62,297 bases of DNA from Bacteroidales bacterium. GTDB lineage: Bacteria; Bacteroidota; Bacteroidia; Bacteroidales; UBA932. A program made the translations under genes and the position numbers. How positions within the stretch are numbered: the stretch's first letter is position 1; each line of letters opens with the position of its first letter. The stretch is from the NCBI GenBank assembly GCA_017454335.1, contig JAFTDE010000026.1, positions 1 to 62,297 on the forward strand, written 5' to 3'. The notes beneath the pieces were generated by a model. It saw nothing but the letters and a program-made list of their open reading frames with translations. It was not told where the DNA came from and searched no databases. This document shows positions 34,770 to 42,849 of the stretch, in pieces.

Positions 34770-35783
34770 ATGAAAGCCAAATTTTTCCTCGGTGTCAGCC
34801 TCCTCTTCCTGGGGGCGACCCTGCTGGGGGCCCAGCCCAACCGGCCGCCGCTGAAAGCGGAACAGTACCAACCCGATGCACGGGCCCAGTGGGCCGTCGT
34901 CGCCTTGTCCAGCGGCAACCTGCGTGTCGCGCCCGACTACGAATCCGGACTGGATACGCAGCTGCTGCGGGGCGCCCTGGTCCAGATCGACAGCGCTGAC
35001 CGCTACTGGGACCACATCAAGGCTTTCGAGCCGGCCTACGCCGGATGGATCAACCACCTGGCCCTGGCCCCGCTGGCCGCGGAGGAAGTGGACGCCTACA
35101 TCGCCGCCCCGAAATACATCTGCACCGTTCCGCTCACCTATGTCCGCGCCCTGCCGTCCGCCGGCAGCCCCACGCTCTGCGACATGGTGCTGGGCGACCT
35201 GGTCCGCCAGGTGCCTTCGACCCCGGCTTCGGCCCATTCCGGCTGGACCCAGATCCTGCTGCCTGCGGGTGAGTGCGGCTGGGTGCCTTCCGCCGACGTG
35301 GCGGATTTCGCCGCCTGGGCGGACAGCCGCCGGCCCACGGCGGAGAGCGTGATCGCCGTGGCGCGAGGCCTGCTGGGCATTCCGTACGTCTGGGGCGGCA
35401 CGACAGCCAAGGGGCTGGACTGCAGCGGCCTGACGCGCACCTCCTTCCTGATGAACGGGGTCCTGCTGCCGCGGGACGCCCGCGAACAGGCCCTGGTCGG
35501 GGTGCCGGTCGGTCTGGACGAGGAGTGGCTGCCCGGGGACCTGCTGTTCTTCGGCACCCCGGCGACTGCGACCACGCCGATGAAGATCGGCCACGTGGCG
35601 CTGTGCCTGGGCGGGAAGCGCATCATCCATTCGTCCCAGCTGGTGCGCATCAACTCGCTGGACCCCGCCGCGCCCGATTTCTATGACCGCGAAGTGCTGT
35701 GCGTACGCCGGATCCTGGGTCACGTCGATACCGGCGAAGGGGTCGTGTCGATCCGGAAAAGTCCCTGGTATTTCAAACAATAA
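34770..35783 (+). CDS. Secreted SH3-NlpC/P60 cell-wall endopeptidase
   Basis: 337 residues from ATG 34770. Signal peptide 1-21. Two SH3b-like segments lie at about 40-105 and 115-180 (LRVAPDYESGLDTQLLRGALV; TYVRALPSAGSPTLCDMV). The NlpC/P60 domain is at about 190-330 with catalytic Cys218 (GLDCSGLTRTSF), His275 (IGHVALCLG) and His287. It cleaves gamma-D-Glu-diamino acid bonds in peptidoglycan stem peptides, for recycling or wall turnover. Followed 12 bases later by the CE15-like gene. Confidence 0.92.
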   Translation: MKAKFFLGVSLLFLGATLLGAQPNRPPLKAEQYQPDARAQWAVVALSSGNLRVAPDYESGLDTQLLRGALVQIDSADRYWDHIKAFEPAYAGWINHLALAPLAAEEVDAYIAAPKYICTVPLTYVRALPSAGSPTLCDMVLGDLVRQVPSTPASAHSGWTQILLPAGECGWVPSADVADFAAWADSRRPTAESVIAVARGLLGIPYVWGGTTAKGLDCSGLTRTSFLMNGVLLPRDAREQALVGVPVGLDEEWLPGDLLFFGTPATATTPMKIGHVALCLGGKRIIHSSQLVRINSLDPAAPDFYDREVLCVRRILGHVDTGEGVVSIRKSPWYFKQ

Positions 35784-35795
35784 AACGAAAAGATC

Positions 35796-38141
35796 ATGCT
35801 GAAGAAACTGCTCGTAAGCGCCCTGTGCCTCTGTGCCTGCGCCACCGTGATGCAGGCCTTGTCCGAAAAGGACCGCAAAGATTATCTGGACTGGATGCTG
35901 CGTTCCCTGCCCGAGTCCGCGGAATTCACGCAGTGGCAGGCCCGGACCGGCGAACTGCCGCCCGATTTCGACGCCCTGCCTTCCTGCAACGCCCTGCCCG
36001 ACCCGCTGCGTTTCTTCGACGGGACGCCGGTGGGACCCGCTGCCGCGGACTGGGAGCGGCGCCGCGCCGAGATCAAGGAACTGTTCCAGCAGTACGTGCT
36101 GGGGACTTTCCCGCCGAAACCGGTCATCGGCAAGGTGGAGGTGACGGAAGAGACCCGTGGCGAAGGCTATTTCAGCCGGAGCGTCACGCTCTTTTTCGGC
36201 CCGGGCAACCAGGCGAGCGTCCGCGTCAGCCTGACCGTGCCGACCGGCATGCCGGGGGACAAGTATCCGGTGCTGCTGTCGCCTTCGCTCGGCGGATGGG
36301 GGAACCAGCTGCTGCGACGTGGATATATTTCTGCCGGATATGCCGGCAGCGATTTCATGGACGATTCCGCCTCGCTGGAAGCACTCTACCCGGACTATGA
36401 CTTCGCGAAACTGCCCCGGCGGGCCTGGACCGCGAGCATCGTGCTGGACTACCTGGCGACGCTTCCCGAGGTGGACATGGACCGGGTGGCGATCTTCGGA
36501 TACTCGCGTGACGGCAAGATGGCCCTGATTGCGGGGGCCTTTGACGAGCGCTTCAAAGCCGTCCTGGCCGGCAGCACCGGCGTGGGCGGTGTCGTGCCCT
36601 GGCGCTATTCCGGCGAACGCGGAGGCGGCGAGGGCATCGAGTCCACGACGCGGATGTTCCCGGACTGGTTCGTGCCCCGGCTGCGCTTCTTCTCCGGCCG
36701 GGAGGACCGCCTGCCCGTGGACGCCAACCTCTTCCTGGCGCTGGTGGCGCCGCGCGCCATCCTGATGGAGTGGGGCCTGAATGACGAAGTGGCCAACGGA
36801 TGGGCCATGGAGCAGGCCTACGCCTCGGCCCTGCCGGTCTATCAGCGCCTGGGCGCCCCGGACCGCATGGCCCTGATGCATGTGCCCGGATTCCACGGCA
36901 GCAACGACCAGGAGGCGATGATCGATTTCCTCGATATCCAGTTCGGCCGCAGCGCACGGAAATGGCATTATGACTTCCTGTATACCTGGGACCAGGCGTC
37001 CTGGAAGAAGCATGAAGGCGCCGCGGTGGACCCGCGCAGCTTCCCGGTCCGCAACGCCAAGGCCCCGCTGGCCCGGAACCTGAAAGACTGGGAAGGCAAG
37101 GTCGGGACGATCCGCCAGGCCATCGCCGCCCTGCTGGGTGAAACGCCCGTCGAGATGCCGTCCACCGGACGCGGCGGTTTCGGTTTCTTCGGCTTCGGCC
37201 GGGGAGGCCAGCGTTCCGGCCCCGTGGAACTGGCCAAGGGCGGCGCGCCCAATCCGGGCCAGCTCGCACCTGACGTGCCGACCTGGGTCGTGGCCCGCAA
37301 CAGTGTGGAATTCGGCTGGGTCGCCCCGGGCAAGGATGAGATGGCCTCCAAGCGCATCTCTTTCGGCGACGGCCTGACCGGCGACCTGTACTATCCGGCC
37401 GTCGCGCCCGCGGAGAAGAAACTCCCGGTCGTGATCTGGCTGCACGGATTCAATTACCCGCTGGGATATATGTGGGTCTATCGCCGGGATCCCCATCCCA
37501 TCATCGCCCTCACCCAGGCCGGTTACGCCGTGCTCTGCTTCGACCAGAGCGGTTTCGGTACGCGCTACGGCGAGTATGCCGGGTTCTACGACCGCTACCC
37601 GCAGTGGTCCCGGCTGGGCCGGATGGTGAAAGACCTGCGCGGCGCCGTGGATGCGCTGCAGACGGAAGAGCGCGTCGATCCGGCGAACATCACCGTGCTG
37701 GGATACACCCTGGGCGGCATGGTGGGCCTGTACGGCGCCGCGGCGGATGAGCGCATCCGCAATGTCGTCTCCGTCTGCGGGTTCACGCCCATGCGCACGG
37801 ACAAGGCGTCCAACCACACCACGGGCCTCTCCCGCTACGGATCCGTCGCCGCGATCGCCCCGCGCATCGAATGCTTCGCCGGGCAGGAAGAGCGCCTGCC
37901 GTATGACTTCGACGAACTGATCGCGCTGATCGCGCCGCGCGGCGTGCTGGTCGTCCAGAACACAATGGACCGCGACGCCGATACGGAAGCGGTCCGCGCC
38001 GCGGTGGAGCGGGCACGGACCGTCTATCAGTGGAAGGGCGCCGGCGCGCAGCTGACGCTGCAGTCTCCCGAGGATTACGCCCGCTTCAACGCGGCGGAGC
38101 AGGAAGCGGTCGTCGCGTGGATCCAGGCGCACACGGAATAG
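35796..38141 (+). CDS. Secreted double alpha/beta-hydrolase: CE15-like glucuronoyl esterase domain plus degenerate second domain
   Basis: 781 residues, signal peptide 1-21. The first hydrolase (about 60-410) has the CE15-type nucleophile motif GYSRDGKMAL (Ser237) followed by GAFDERFKAVLAGSTGVGG, and a later GFHGSND with a candidate catalytic His. A Gly/Phe-rich linker (about 450-475) leads to a second hydrolase fold (about 510-781) with WLHGFNYP and the elbow GYTLGG, where Thr638 stands at the nucleophile position; the usual C-terminal His is also absent (SPEDYARFN). CE15 enzymes cleave glucuronoyl esters between plant glucuronoxylan and lignin. The second domain may be non-catalytic. The stop abuts that of the convergent PL4 gene within a 16-bp palindrome. 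Confidence 0.78.
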   Translation: MLKKLLVSALCLCACATVMQALSEKDRKDYLDWMLRSLPESAEFTQWQARTGELPPDFDALPSCNALPDPLRFFDGTPVGPAAADWERRRAEIKELFQQYVLGTFPPKPVIGKVEVTEETRGEGYFSRSVTLFFGPGNQASVRVSLTVPTGMPGDKYPVLLSPSLGGWGNQLLRRGYISAGYAGSDFMDDSASLEALYPDYDFAKLPRRAWTASIVLDYLATLPEVDMDRVAIFGYSRDGKMALIAGAFDERFKAVLAGSTGVGGVVPWRYSGERGGGEGIESTTRMFPDWFVPRLRFFSGREDRLPVDANLFLALVAPRAILMEWGLNDEVANGWAMEQAYASALPVYQRLGAPDRMALMHVPGFHGSNDQEAMIDFLDIQFGRSARKWHYDFLYTWDQASWKKHEGAAVDPRSFPVRNAKAPLARNLKDWEGKVGTIRQAIAALLGETPVEMPSTGRGGFGFFGFGRGGQRSGPVELAKGGAPNPGQLAPDVPTWVVARNSVEFGWVAPGKDEMASKRISFGDGLTGDLYYPAVAPAEKKLPVVIWLHGFNYPLGYMWVYRRDPHPIIALTQAGYAVLCFDQSGFGTRYGEYAGFYDRYPQWSRLGRMVKDLRGAVDALQTEERVDPANITVLGYTLGGMVGLYGAAADERIRNVVSVCGFTPMRTDKASNHTTGLSRYGSVAAIAPRIECFAGQEERLPYDFDELIALIAPRGVLVVQNTMDRDADTEAVRAAVERARTVYQWKGAGAQLTLQSPEDYARFNAAEQEAVVAWIQAHTE

Positions 38142-40061
38142 CTATTCCGCGAGTTCCAGCCTCAGGTAATCGTACAGGATCCCGTTGTTGAGCGAACCGG
38201 CGGGGATGGTGAGCGTGAGCTCGTTCCAGCCCTTGCGGAGTTTGCGGGCGTCGAAACGGAAATCCGTCTCGTACCAGATGCCGTGCGATCCGTGGCGGGT
38301 AATGACCCCGTCGCGGGTCTGCTGCAGGGGTACCGATCCGGCCTTGGCGCCATTGACCGAAACATCCAGCGCAGGAGCCGCCGTGCCGCAGATGGCCAGG
38401 CGCAGGACGCCTTCGGCGGCCGCGGGAGCCTGGTCCAGGCGGAAGCGGATGCGGTAGGGCGTGGCGCGCCCGTCACCCCGGATGCCGAAGAAGGGCAGGA
38501 CCTGGACATCGGGAGCGGTGTTGTGGGGCACGTGCAGGTAGGGCCAGTCGCTGTGGAAATCGCTTTCGCCGACGGTGTAAGTGACGTCCTTCGGGAATTC
38601 CTTCGCATATTTCAGCACGACCTCCGGGTCGCGGAAGTCGCCGCCCATGGCGAATTCCGACCCGTTGCGGTTCGGGATGCCGATCTCGAAGACGGGACGG
38701 CCTTCGCGCCGGGGCTTCCAGCTGATCCGGTCCAGATCCAGCCCGCCGCCGGCAGGCACCTCGATGTCCTTCCGGACGAATTCGCCCAGCACACCGTCCG
38801 CGAACGCCACCAGCGTGTATTTGCCGGGCCGCACGTTCTTCAGCGAGAAGCTTCCGTCCGCCTGTGCGAGGCCCCAGAACTGGTAGTGCTTGGCGTCGCG
38901 CTGCCAGAAGGCGTCCGGCGCGGTGAGTCCGACCTGCAGACGGCTGAATTCCTTCGGACCCAGCGGGTCGTCCAGCACGATGCGGCCGCTGACGGTCGTG
39001 CGTTCGGCCGGTTTGGCATAGGCGGGGGCGTCCACCCAGGCGTAAGGCCAGGCGGCTGCCTCCCGGGCGGCTTCCGCACGCGCGTCGGCATAGATGGCAT
39101 CGTGGTCGGCGCCTTCGTTCAGGTAGATCACGAACGGTCCGATGACCTTCTCCCAGGCTTCGCCTTCCGCCACGACGACCTCAGCGCCGCCGTAGTGGCT
39201 GCTGCGCCAGTAGTTGAGGATGCAGGGCGCGGCGGCCTGGTTGGTGTCGCGGTGACCCATGAACTCGACCTTGGTGGGGCCGCCGCTCATGTATTCCATC
39301 GAGGGGTTGATGATGAAGCAGCCGATGCCCTGCGTGGTGCTGGACCATCCGAAGGCGGGGTTCTCGGACTGTACGGCGGTGTAGACGTATTTGTCACCCG
39401 CGAAGTGGTCGGCGGGGTAGTGGAAGTCCACGCTGCGGTCCACGCTCATCCAGTCGAAGATCGGGGCGAGCTTGGCGCAGAAGCGGGCTTCACCGATGGC
39501 GGAGGCAGGATAGGTATCGGGGTGCGTGAAGATGCAGTAGGTATAGACCTTGGCCGATCCTTCCTCGACGGCATAGCGGATTTCGATGTCGGCGCAGAAC
39601 TGGCCGGTCTGCGGAGCGCCCGGGCCCGTGCCCATCAGGCGGCCTTCGGAAATGCCCTTGACGGACACCTCGGCGCGCATGCGGCCGTTGCGCCTGGGGT
39701 TGATGGTCACGCTGGCGACAGCGTCGCGCGTGTCGCGCGGGCCCATCGCGTCATGCGACCAGAATCCGTACTGGTGGTCGGTCATCCCGGGGTTGAGGCC
39801 GTGCGGGTTGGCTCCCGGCGGATCCAGCTCGAGGTCGGGACGACCCTGTTCGTCCATGCGGGTGGCCAGCATTTCCTGCCCCTTGAACTGCAGGGAGACC
39901 AGGTCGCCGGAGGCCTTGGCGACGACGGCGGTGACGACCCCGTTGTCCAGGGTATAGGTCTGTTCGTCTTCGGCCAGGGTGACATGACCCCGTTGGCAGG
40001 AATGGAAAAGGAAGGCGGCGCCCAGCAGGGCGGCGACGAAAAGAAGCAGTGAGTTTTTCAT
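38142..40061 (-). CDS. PL4-type rhamnogalacturonan lyase, lipoprotein
   Basis: 639 residues from ATG 40061. Lipoprotein-like signal ending FHSC (Cys 20). Catalytic beta-sandwich domain about 30-310; FnIII/carboxypeptidase-like domain about 325-405 (TVSGRIVLDDPLG, VRPGKYTLVAFADGVLGEF); C-terminal CBM-like domain about 415-639 with the strongly diagnostic FEIGIPNRNGSEF and DFHSDWPYLHVP. PL4 enzymes cleave the rhamnosyl-galacturonic bond of rhamnogalacturonan I by beta-elimination. The -7 element TATCTTTG is at 40079-40086. The first codons of this gene are repeated exactly 1077 bp away, inside the end of rhuM. Confidence 0.88.
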   Translation of the reverse strand: MKNSLLLFVAALLGAAFLFHSCQRGHVTLAEDEQTYTLDNGVVTAVVAKASGDLVSLQFKGQEMLATRMDEQGRPDLELDPPGANPHGLNPGMTDHQYGFWSHDAMGPRDTRDAVASVTINPRRNGRMRAEVSVKGISEGRLMGTGPGAPQTGQFCADIEIRYAVEEGSAKVYTYCIFTHPDTYPASAIGEARFCAKLAPIFDWMSVDRSVDFHYPADHFAGDKYVYTAVQSENPAFGWSSTTQGIGCFIINPSMEYMSGGPTKVEFMGHRDTNQAAAPCILNYWRSSHYGGAEVVVAEGEAWEKVIGPFVIYLNEGADHDAIYADARAEAAREAAAWPYAWVDAPAYAKPAERTTVSGRIVLDDPLGPKEFSRLQVGLTAPDAFWQRDAKHYQFWGLAQADGSFSLKNVRPGKYTLVAFADGVLGEFVRKDIEVPAGGGLDLDRISWKPRREGRPVFEIGIPNRNGSEFAMGGDFRDPEVVLKYAKEFPKDVTYTVGESDFHSDWPYLHVPHNTAPDVQVLPFFGIRGDGRATPYRIRFRLDQAPAAAEGVLRLAICGTAAPALDVSVNGAKAGSVPLQQTRDGVITRHGSHGIWYETDFRFDARKLRKGWNELTLTIPAGSLNNGILYDYLRLELAE

Positions 40062-40065
40062 CGGA
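40040..40065 (+). repeat. 26-bp direct repeat, left copy (at the PL4 start codon)
   Basis: A 26-base stretch beginning AAAGAAGCAGTGAG and ending CATCGGA. Read on the minus strand it holds the PL4 start codon and the next six codons plus four upstream bases. An identical copy occurs at 41117-41142 in the same orientation; the two bracket rhuM. Confidence 0.9.
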
Positions 40066-40078
40066 TCGTAATTTTTTT

Positions 40079-40135
40079 CAAAGATAATAAAACTCTTGCT
40101 GTTCTTGTATTCCAACGGAATAAACACTACTTTTG
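40079..40135. promoter_or_regulatory. Divergent promoters of the PL4 and rhuM genes
   Basis: Minus strand TATCTTTG at 40079-40086 for PL4. Plus strand TTG 40105-40107, 20-base spacer, TACTTTTG 40128-40135 for rhuM, 15 bases before its ATG. Confidence 0.65.
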
Positions 40136-40150
40136 AGAAAATGATTTGAC

Positions 40151-41167
40151 ATGGATAACGGGAATAATGGAGAGATTATCATTTACCAGTCAGAGGACGG
40201 AAATGTGCAGTTGGACGTTAGACTGGAAAACGAGACTGTCTGGTTGACAATTGACCAGATGGCCTTGCTATTCGGAAAGGCGAGATCAACGATTAATGAG
40301 CACATCTTAAATGTGTTTCAAGATGGGGAATTAAATGAAAATGTTGCTGTGAGAAAAATCGGAATTTCCGATTATTCCACAAAACCGACAAATTATTACA
40401 ACCTTGACGTCATTATCTCGGTTGGTTATCGAGTCCATTCCATTATCGGTACCCGTTTCCGTCAATGGGCGACCGGCCGCCTGCGCGAGTATATCGTCAA
40501 GGGTTTCACCATGGACGACAAACGGCTCAAGGGAAATGGAGGCGGAATGTACTGGAAAGAACTCTTGGACAGGATCCGGGATATCCGTTCATCAGAGAAA
40601 GTTCTTTATCGTCAGGTGTTGGACCTTTATGCAACCAGTGTGGACTATAACCCGAATGCGGAAGAGTCTATCCGCTTTTTCAAGATTGTCCAGAACAAAC
40701 TGCATTATGCCGCACATGGTCATACTGCTGCGGAGGTAATCTATGAACGGGCTGACGCGGATAAGCCGTTTATGGGATTGACCTCTTTTGACGGGGACTT
40801 ACCCACACTGAAAGATACCAAGATAGCGAAGAACTATCTGACTGCGGATGAATTGAAAGTGCTCAACAATATCGTTTCCGGTTATTTTGACTTTGCCGAA
40901 ATACAGGCTATCAGGCATAGGCCAATGTATATGGAAGACTATATCAAACAATTGGACGGCATTTTGGCGGGAACGGGAGAGAAACTGCTTCCGGATGCTG
41001 GTTCCATTAGCCATCAGCAGGCCATTGATAAGGCGGAAAAGGAGTATCGTAAATACCAGATTAAAACCCTGTCTCCAGTTGAGGAGGCTTATTTGAAAAC
41101 CTTGAAACAATTGGAGAAAGAAGCAGTGAGTTTTTCATCGGAGCACATGGCTCCTCAAAATAAATAA
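40151..41167 (+). CDS. rhuM: RhuM family protein
   Basis: 338 residues. The RhuM family signature is complete at the N-terminus: QLDVRLENETVWLTIDQMALLFG, STINEHILNVFQDGEL, YYNLDVIISVGYRVHSIIGTRFRQWA, and later NKLHYAAHGHTAAEVIYERAD. RhuM proteins occur on genomic islands and in some phase-variation or defence-type loci; the Salmonella founder was linked to virulence, and the biochemical function is unknown. Composition is AT-rich against GC-rich neighbours. The last 16 codons include a 26-bp exact copy of the PL4 5' end (residues KEAVSFSS), so the native C-terminus was probably replaced on insertion. It has its own promoter at 40105-40135. Confidence 0.9.
   Translation: MDNGNNGEIIIYQSEDGNVQLDVRLENETVWLTIDQMALLFGKARSTINEHILNVFQDGELNENVAVRKIGISDYSTKPTNYYNLDVIISVGYRVHSIIGTRFRQWATGRLREYIVKGFTMDDKRLKGNGGGMYWKELLDRIRDIRSSEKVLYRQVLDLYATSVDYNPNAEESIRFFKIVQNKLHYAAHGHTAAEVIYERADADKPFMGLTSFDGDLPTLKDTKIAKNYLTADELKVLNNIVSGYFDFAEIQAIRHRPMYMEDYIKQLDGILAGTGEKLLPDAGSISHQQAIDKAEKEYRKYQIKTLSPVEEAYLKTLKQLEKEAVSFSSEHMAPQNK
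41117..41142 (+). repeat. 26-bp direct repeat, right copy (inside the 3' end of rhuM)
   Basis: Exact copy of 40040-40065. Here it is read in the rhuM frame as Lys-Glu-Ala-Val-Ser-Phe-Ser-Ser. Sequence beyond both ends differs from the left copy. Confidence 0.9.
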
Positions 41168-41185
41168 ACTTGCCCGGAACCTCGA

Positions 41186-42814
41186 TTATTTCTGGTTTTG
41201 CTCTTGCCACTGTTTGGGCGTCATGCCGATTAGGGCCTTGAAGTTACGGAAGAATGCGGTGCGGGAAGAAAAGCCGGATTCTTCTGCAACTACATCCATA
41301 AGGATATCGGGGTTCTCCAGCAGCATCTTCTGGGCGTGAGCTACCCGGTATCCGTTGATTAGAGTGGAGAATTTTACGCCCGAAACACTGTTGAGGAGGG
41401 TAGAAACATATGTCCTGTTGGATGCCAGTTCCTGAACCAGGTCGTCCAAGCGCAAGTCTTCCTTTTTCCACAGTTCTTTTTCTTCGATGAGACGGATCAT
41501 CTGGTCAACCAGGTTCGCACGGATGGCTTTCTCCGACTCCTGATTGGACTGGTCGGGAGCGGTAGAATCTTTCTTCTTCCTGGCGAAGAAGACCGACACG
41601 CTCACGCCGGCTGCGATCAGACCGGCGATCAGAATCCACCACCACGGGAAACCAGCAGCCGCCTTGGGCGCTTCCAGAGATAGTTTCCAGACAGACGCAT
41701 CCGTTAGGAAATTGGTTTCCTTGAACTCGCCGGCTTCTCCCAAATTCCTGCAGCCGCCGATGATGATAAAACTGTCATCCCACCGGAGGAAGGAGCTCTC
41801 CATGGAAAAACCTCCTTCGTCTGGACACTCGGAATAATACATTTGGACGGCGGCTTTCCCACCATCCAAAGTGGCGTCGTAGTTGACCTTGGCCAGATAG
41901 ATGCGTCCCTTGTTTCCTGTGCCGAGTAGCCAGATAAGGCGGTTGGGGCGGTCCGCCAGGATGGGCGGGCTGTATAAAATCTCCTCTGCGTCGATACCTT
42001 CCGAGGGAAGGGGTGTCTCCATTTCCAACAGGGAAAATACGCCGTCATTCACCATGACAATTCCCCACTGGCCACTATCCGCCTTCCTGGCGAGGCACAG
42101 GAAGGAATTCCGTCCGATGGCACCCGCATCGGCCAGCGTGTTCAAAGCCGCTGGCATCCAGGTTTCCAGCAGGGGTTCCTGGCGAGAGTCCCCCAAAAAG
42201 CGGTCCACCCGGGCTTCTGCCTTGTCTCCATACTGGTCGATGCCGCCGAAGATGAGATAATCGTCTCCGGCGGGCAGGATCAGGGGCCTGCTCCGCCCAG
42301 AAGGCAGGTCCTTTACCAGAGAAAAGCCCTCTCCGGGGGTATACAACTCAATCCCGTCCTCCGCATACCAATTGCCGGAGATCAGGACCCGCCCGTCGGA
42401 GAGAGGGAAAGCGGATGCATACGCCCGTTTGCGGTCCATGATTCCGATGGGCAGGCAACTGTGGCTGCGTGGATCGTACACTTCTACGCCCCAGCTTTGT
42501 CCGATGCCGAAATCCTCCCCGCTGCCACCGCCCAGCATCACCGTGCCGTCTGGAAGAGGAACGGCAAAGCCTCCGTCATGGGGGTAGGTCATCGGGACCT
42601 CATGCCAGACACCGTCTCGGAAGTATTCCGCCGTCTGGGTCCGCAAGAATCCGTCCGTATGCCCACCGAACACGGTGGGTTCCCCGCCGACGACCATGCT
42701 GATCTGCGCGCCGCGGGGCGTGTTCAGGGACGGCATGCGTTCGGCTGTCAATTGGATGAACGGCCCTGAAAGAGGGGTCATCATGACAAGGCATATGAGC
42801 ATCAGGTGCCGCAT
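41186..42814 (-). CDS. Transmembrane one-component regulator: periplasmic kelch-type propeller, membrane helix, AraC HTH
   Basis: 542 residues. Signal/anchor at the N-terminus, then kelch-like blades to about residue 385 (GGHTDGF, VPLPDGTVMLGGGSGED, AYASAFPLSDGRVLISG, YLIFGGIDQYGD). A membrane helix lies at about 390-412 (WWWILIAGLIAAGVSVSVFF), then a cytoplasmic AraC domain at about 435-542 (LDDLVQELASNRTYVSTLLNSV and AEESGFSSRTAFFRNFKALIGMTPKQW). It would sense a ligand outside and bind DNA inside, without a kinase. Likely targets are nearby surface or pectin genes. The start is ATG 42814, or the in-frame ATG at 42802. A TAAATTTG element ends 4 bases before ATG 42814. The rhuM stop is 18 bases away, convergent. 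Confidence 0.87.
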   Translation of the reverse strand: MRHLMLICLVMMTPLSGPFIQLTAERMPSLNTPRGAQISMVVGGEPTVFGGHTDGFLRTQTAEYFRDGVWHEVPMTYPHDGGFAVPLPDGTVMLGGGSGEDFGIGQSWGVEVYDPRSHSCLPIGIMDRKRAYASAFPLSDGRVLISGNWYAEDGIELYTPGEGFSLVKDLPSGRSRPLILPAGDDYLIFGGIDQYGDKAEARVDRFLGDSRQEPLLETWMPAALNTLADAGAIGRNSFLCLARKADSGQWGIVMVNDGVFSLLEMETPLPSEGIDAEEILYSPPILADRPNRLIWLLGTGNKGRIYLAKVNYDATLDGGKAAVQMYYSECPDEGGFSMESSFLRWDDSFIIIGGCRNLGEAGEFKETNFLTDASVWKLSLEAPKAAAGFPWWWILIAGLIAAGVSVSVFFARKKKDSTAPDQSNQESEKAIRANLVDQMIRLIEEKELWKKEDLRLDDLVQELASNRTYVSTLLNSVSGVKFSTLINGYRVAHAQKMLLENPDILMDVVAEESGFSSRTAFFRNFKALIGMTPKQWQEQNQK

Positions 42815-42818
42815 ATGT

Positions 42819-42849
42819 CAAATTTAGTGTTTTTTATACTACTTTGCAA
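42819..42849 (-). promoter_or_regulatory. Promoter of the kelch-AraC gene
   Basis: Minus strand TTG (42847-42849), 20-base spacer, TAAATTTG (42819-42826). The -7 element ends 4 bases before ATG 42814. The TTG lies inside the last codons of the upstream gene. Confidence 0.65.

Noticed and set aside
33528-38132. Minus-strand open frame of over 1500 codons running through the NlpC/P60 and CE15-like genes into the CofE-like gene
   Set aside because: Only its last 399 codons are coding. The rest is low-complexity antisense text opposite well-defined plus-strand enzymes and is open because of high GC at third positions.
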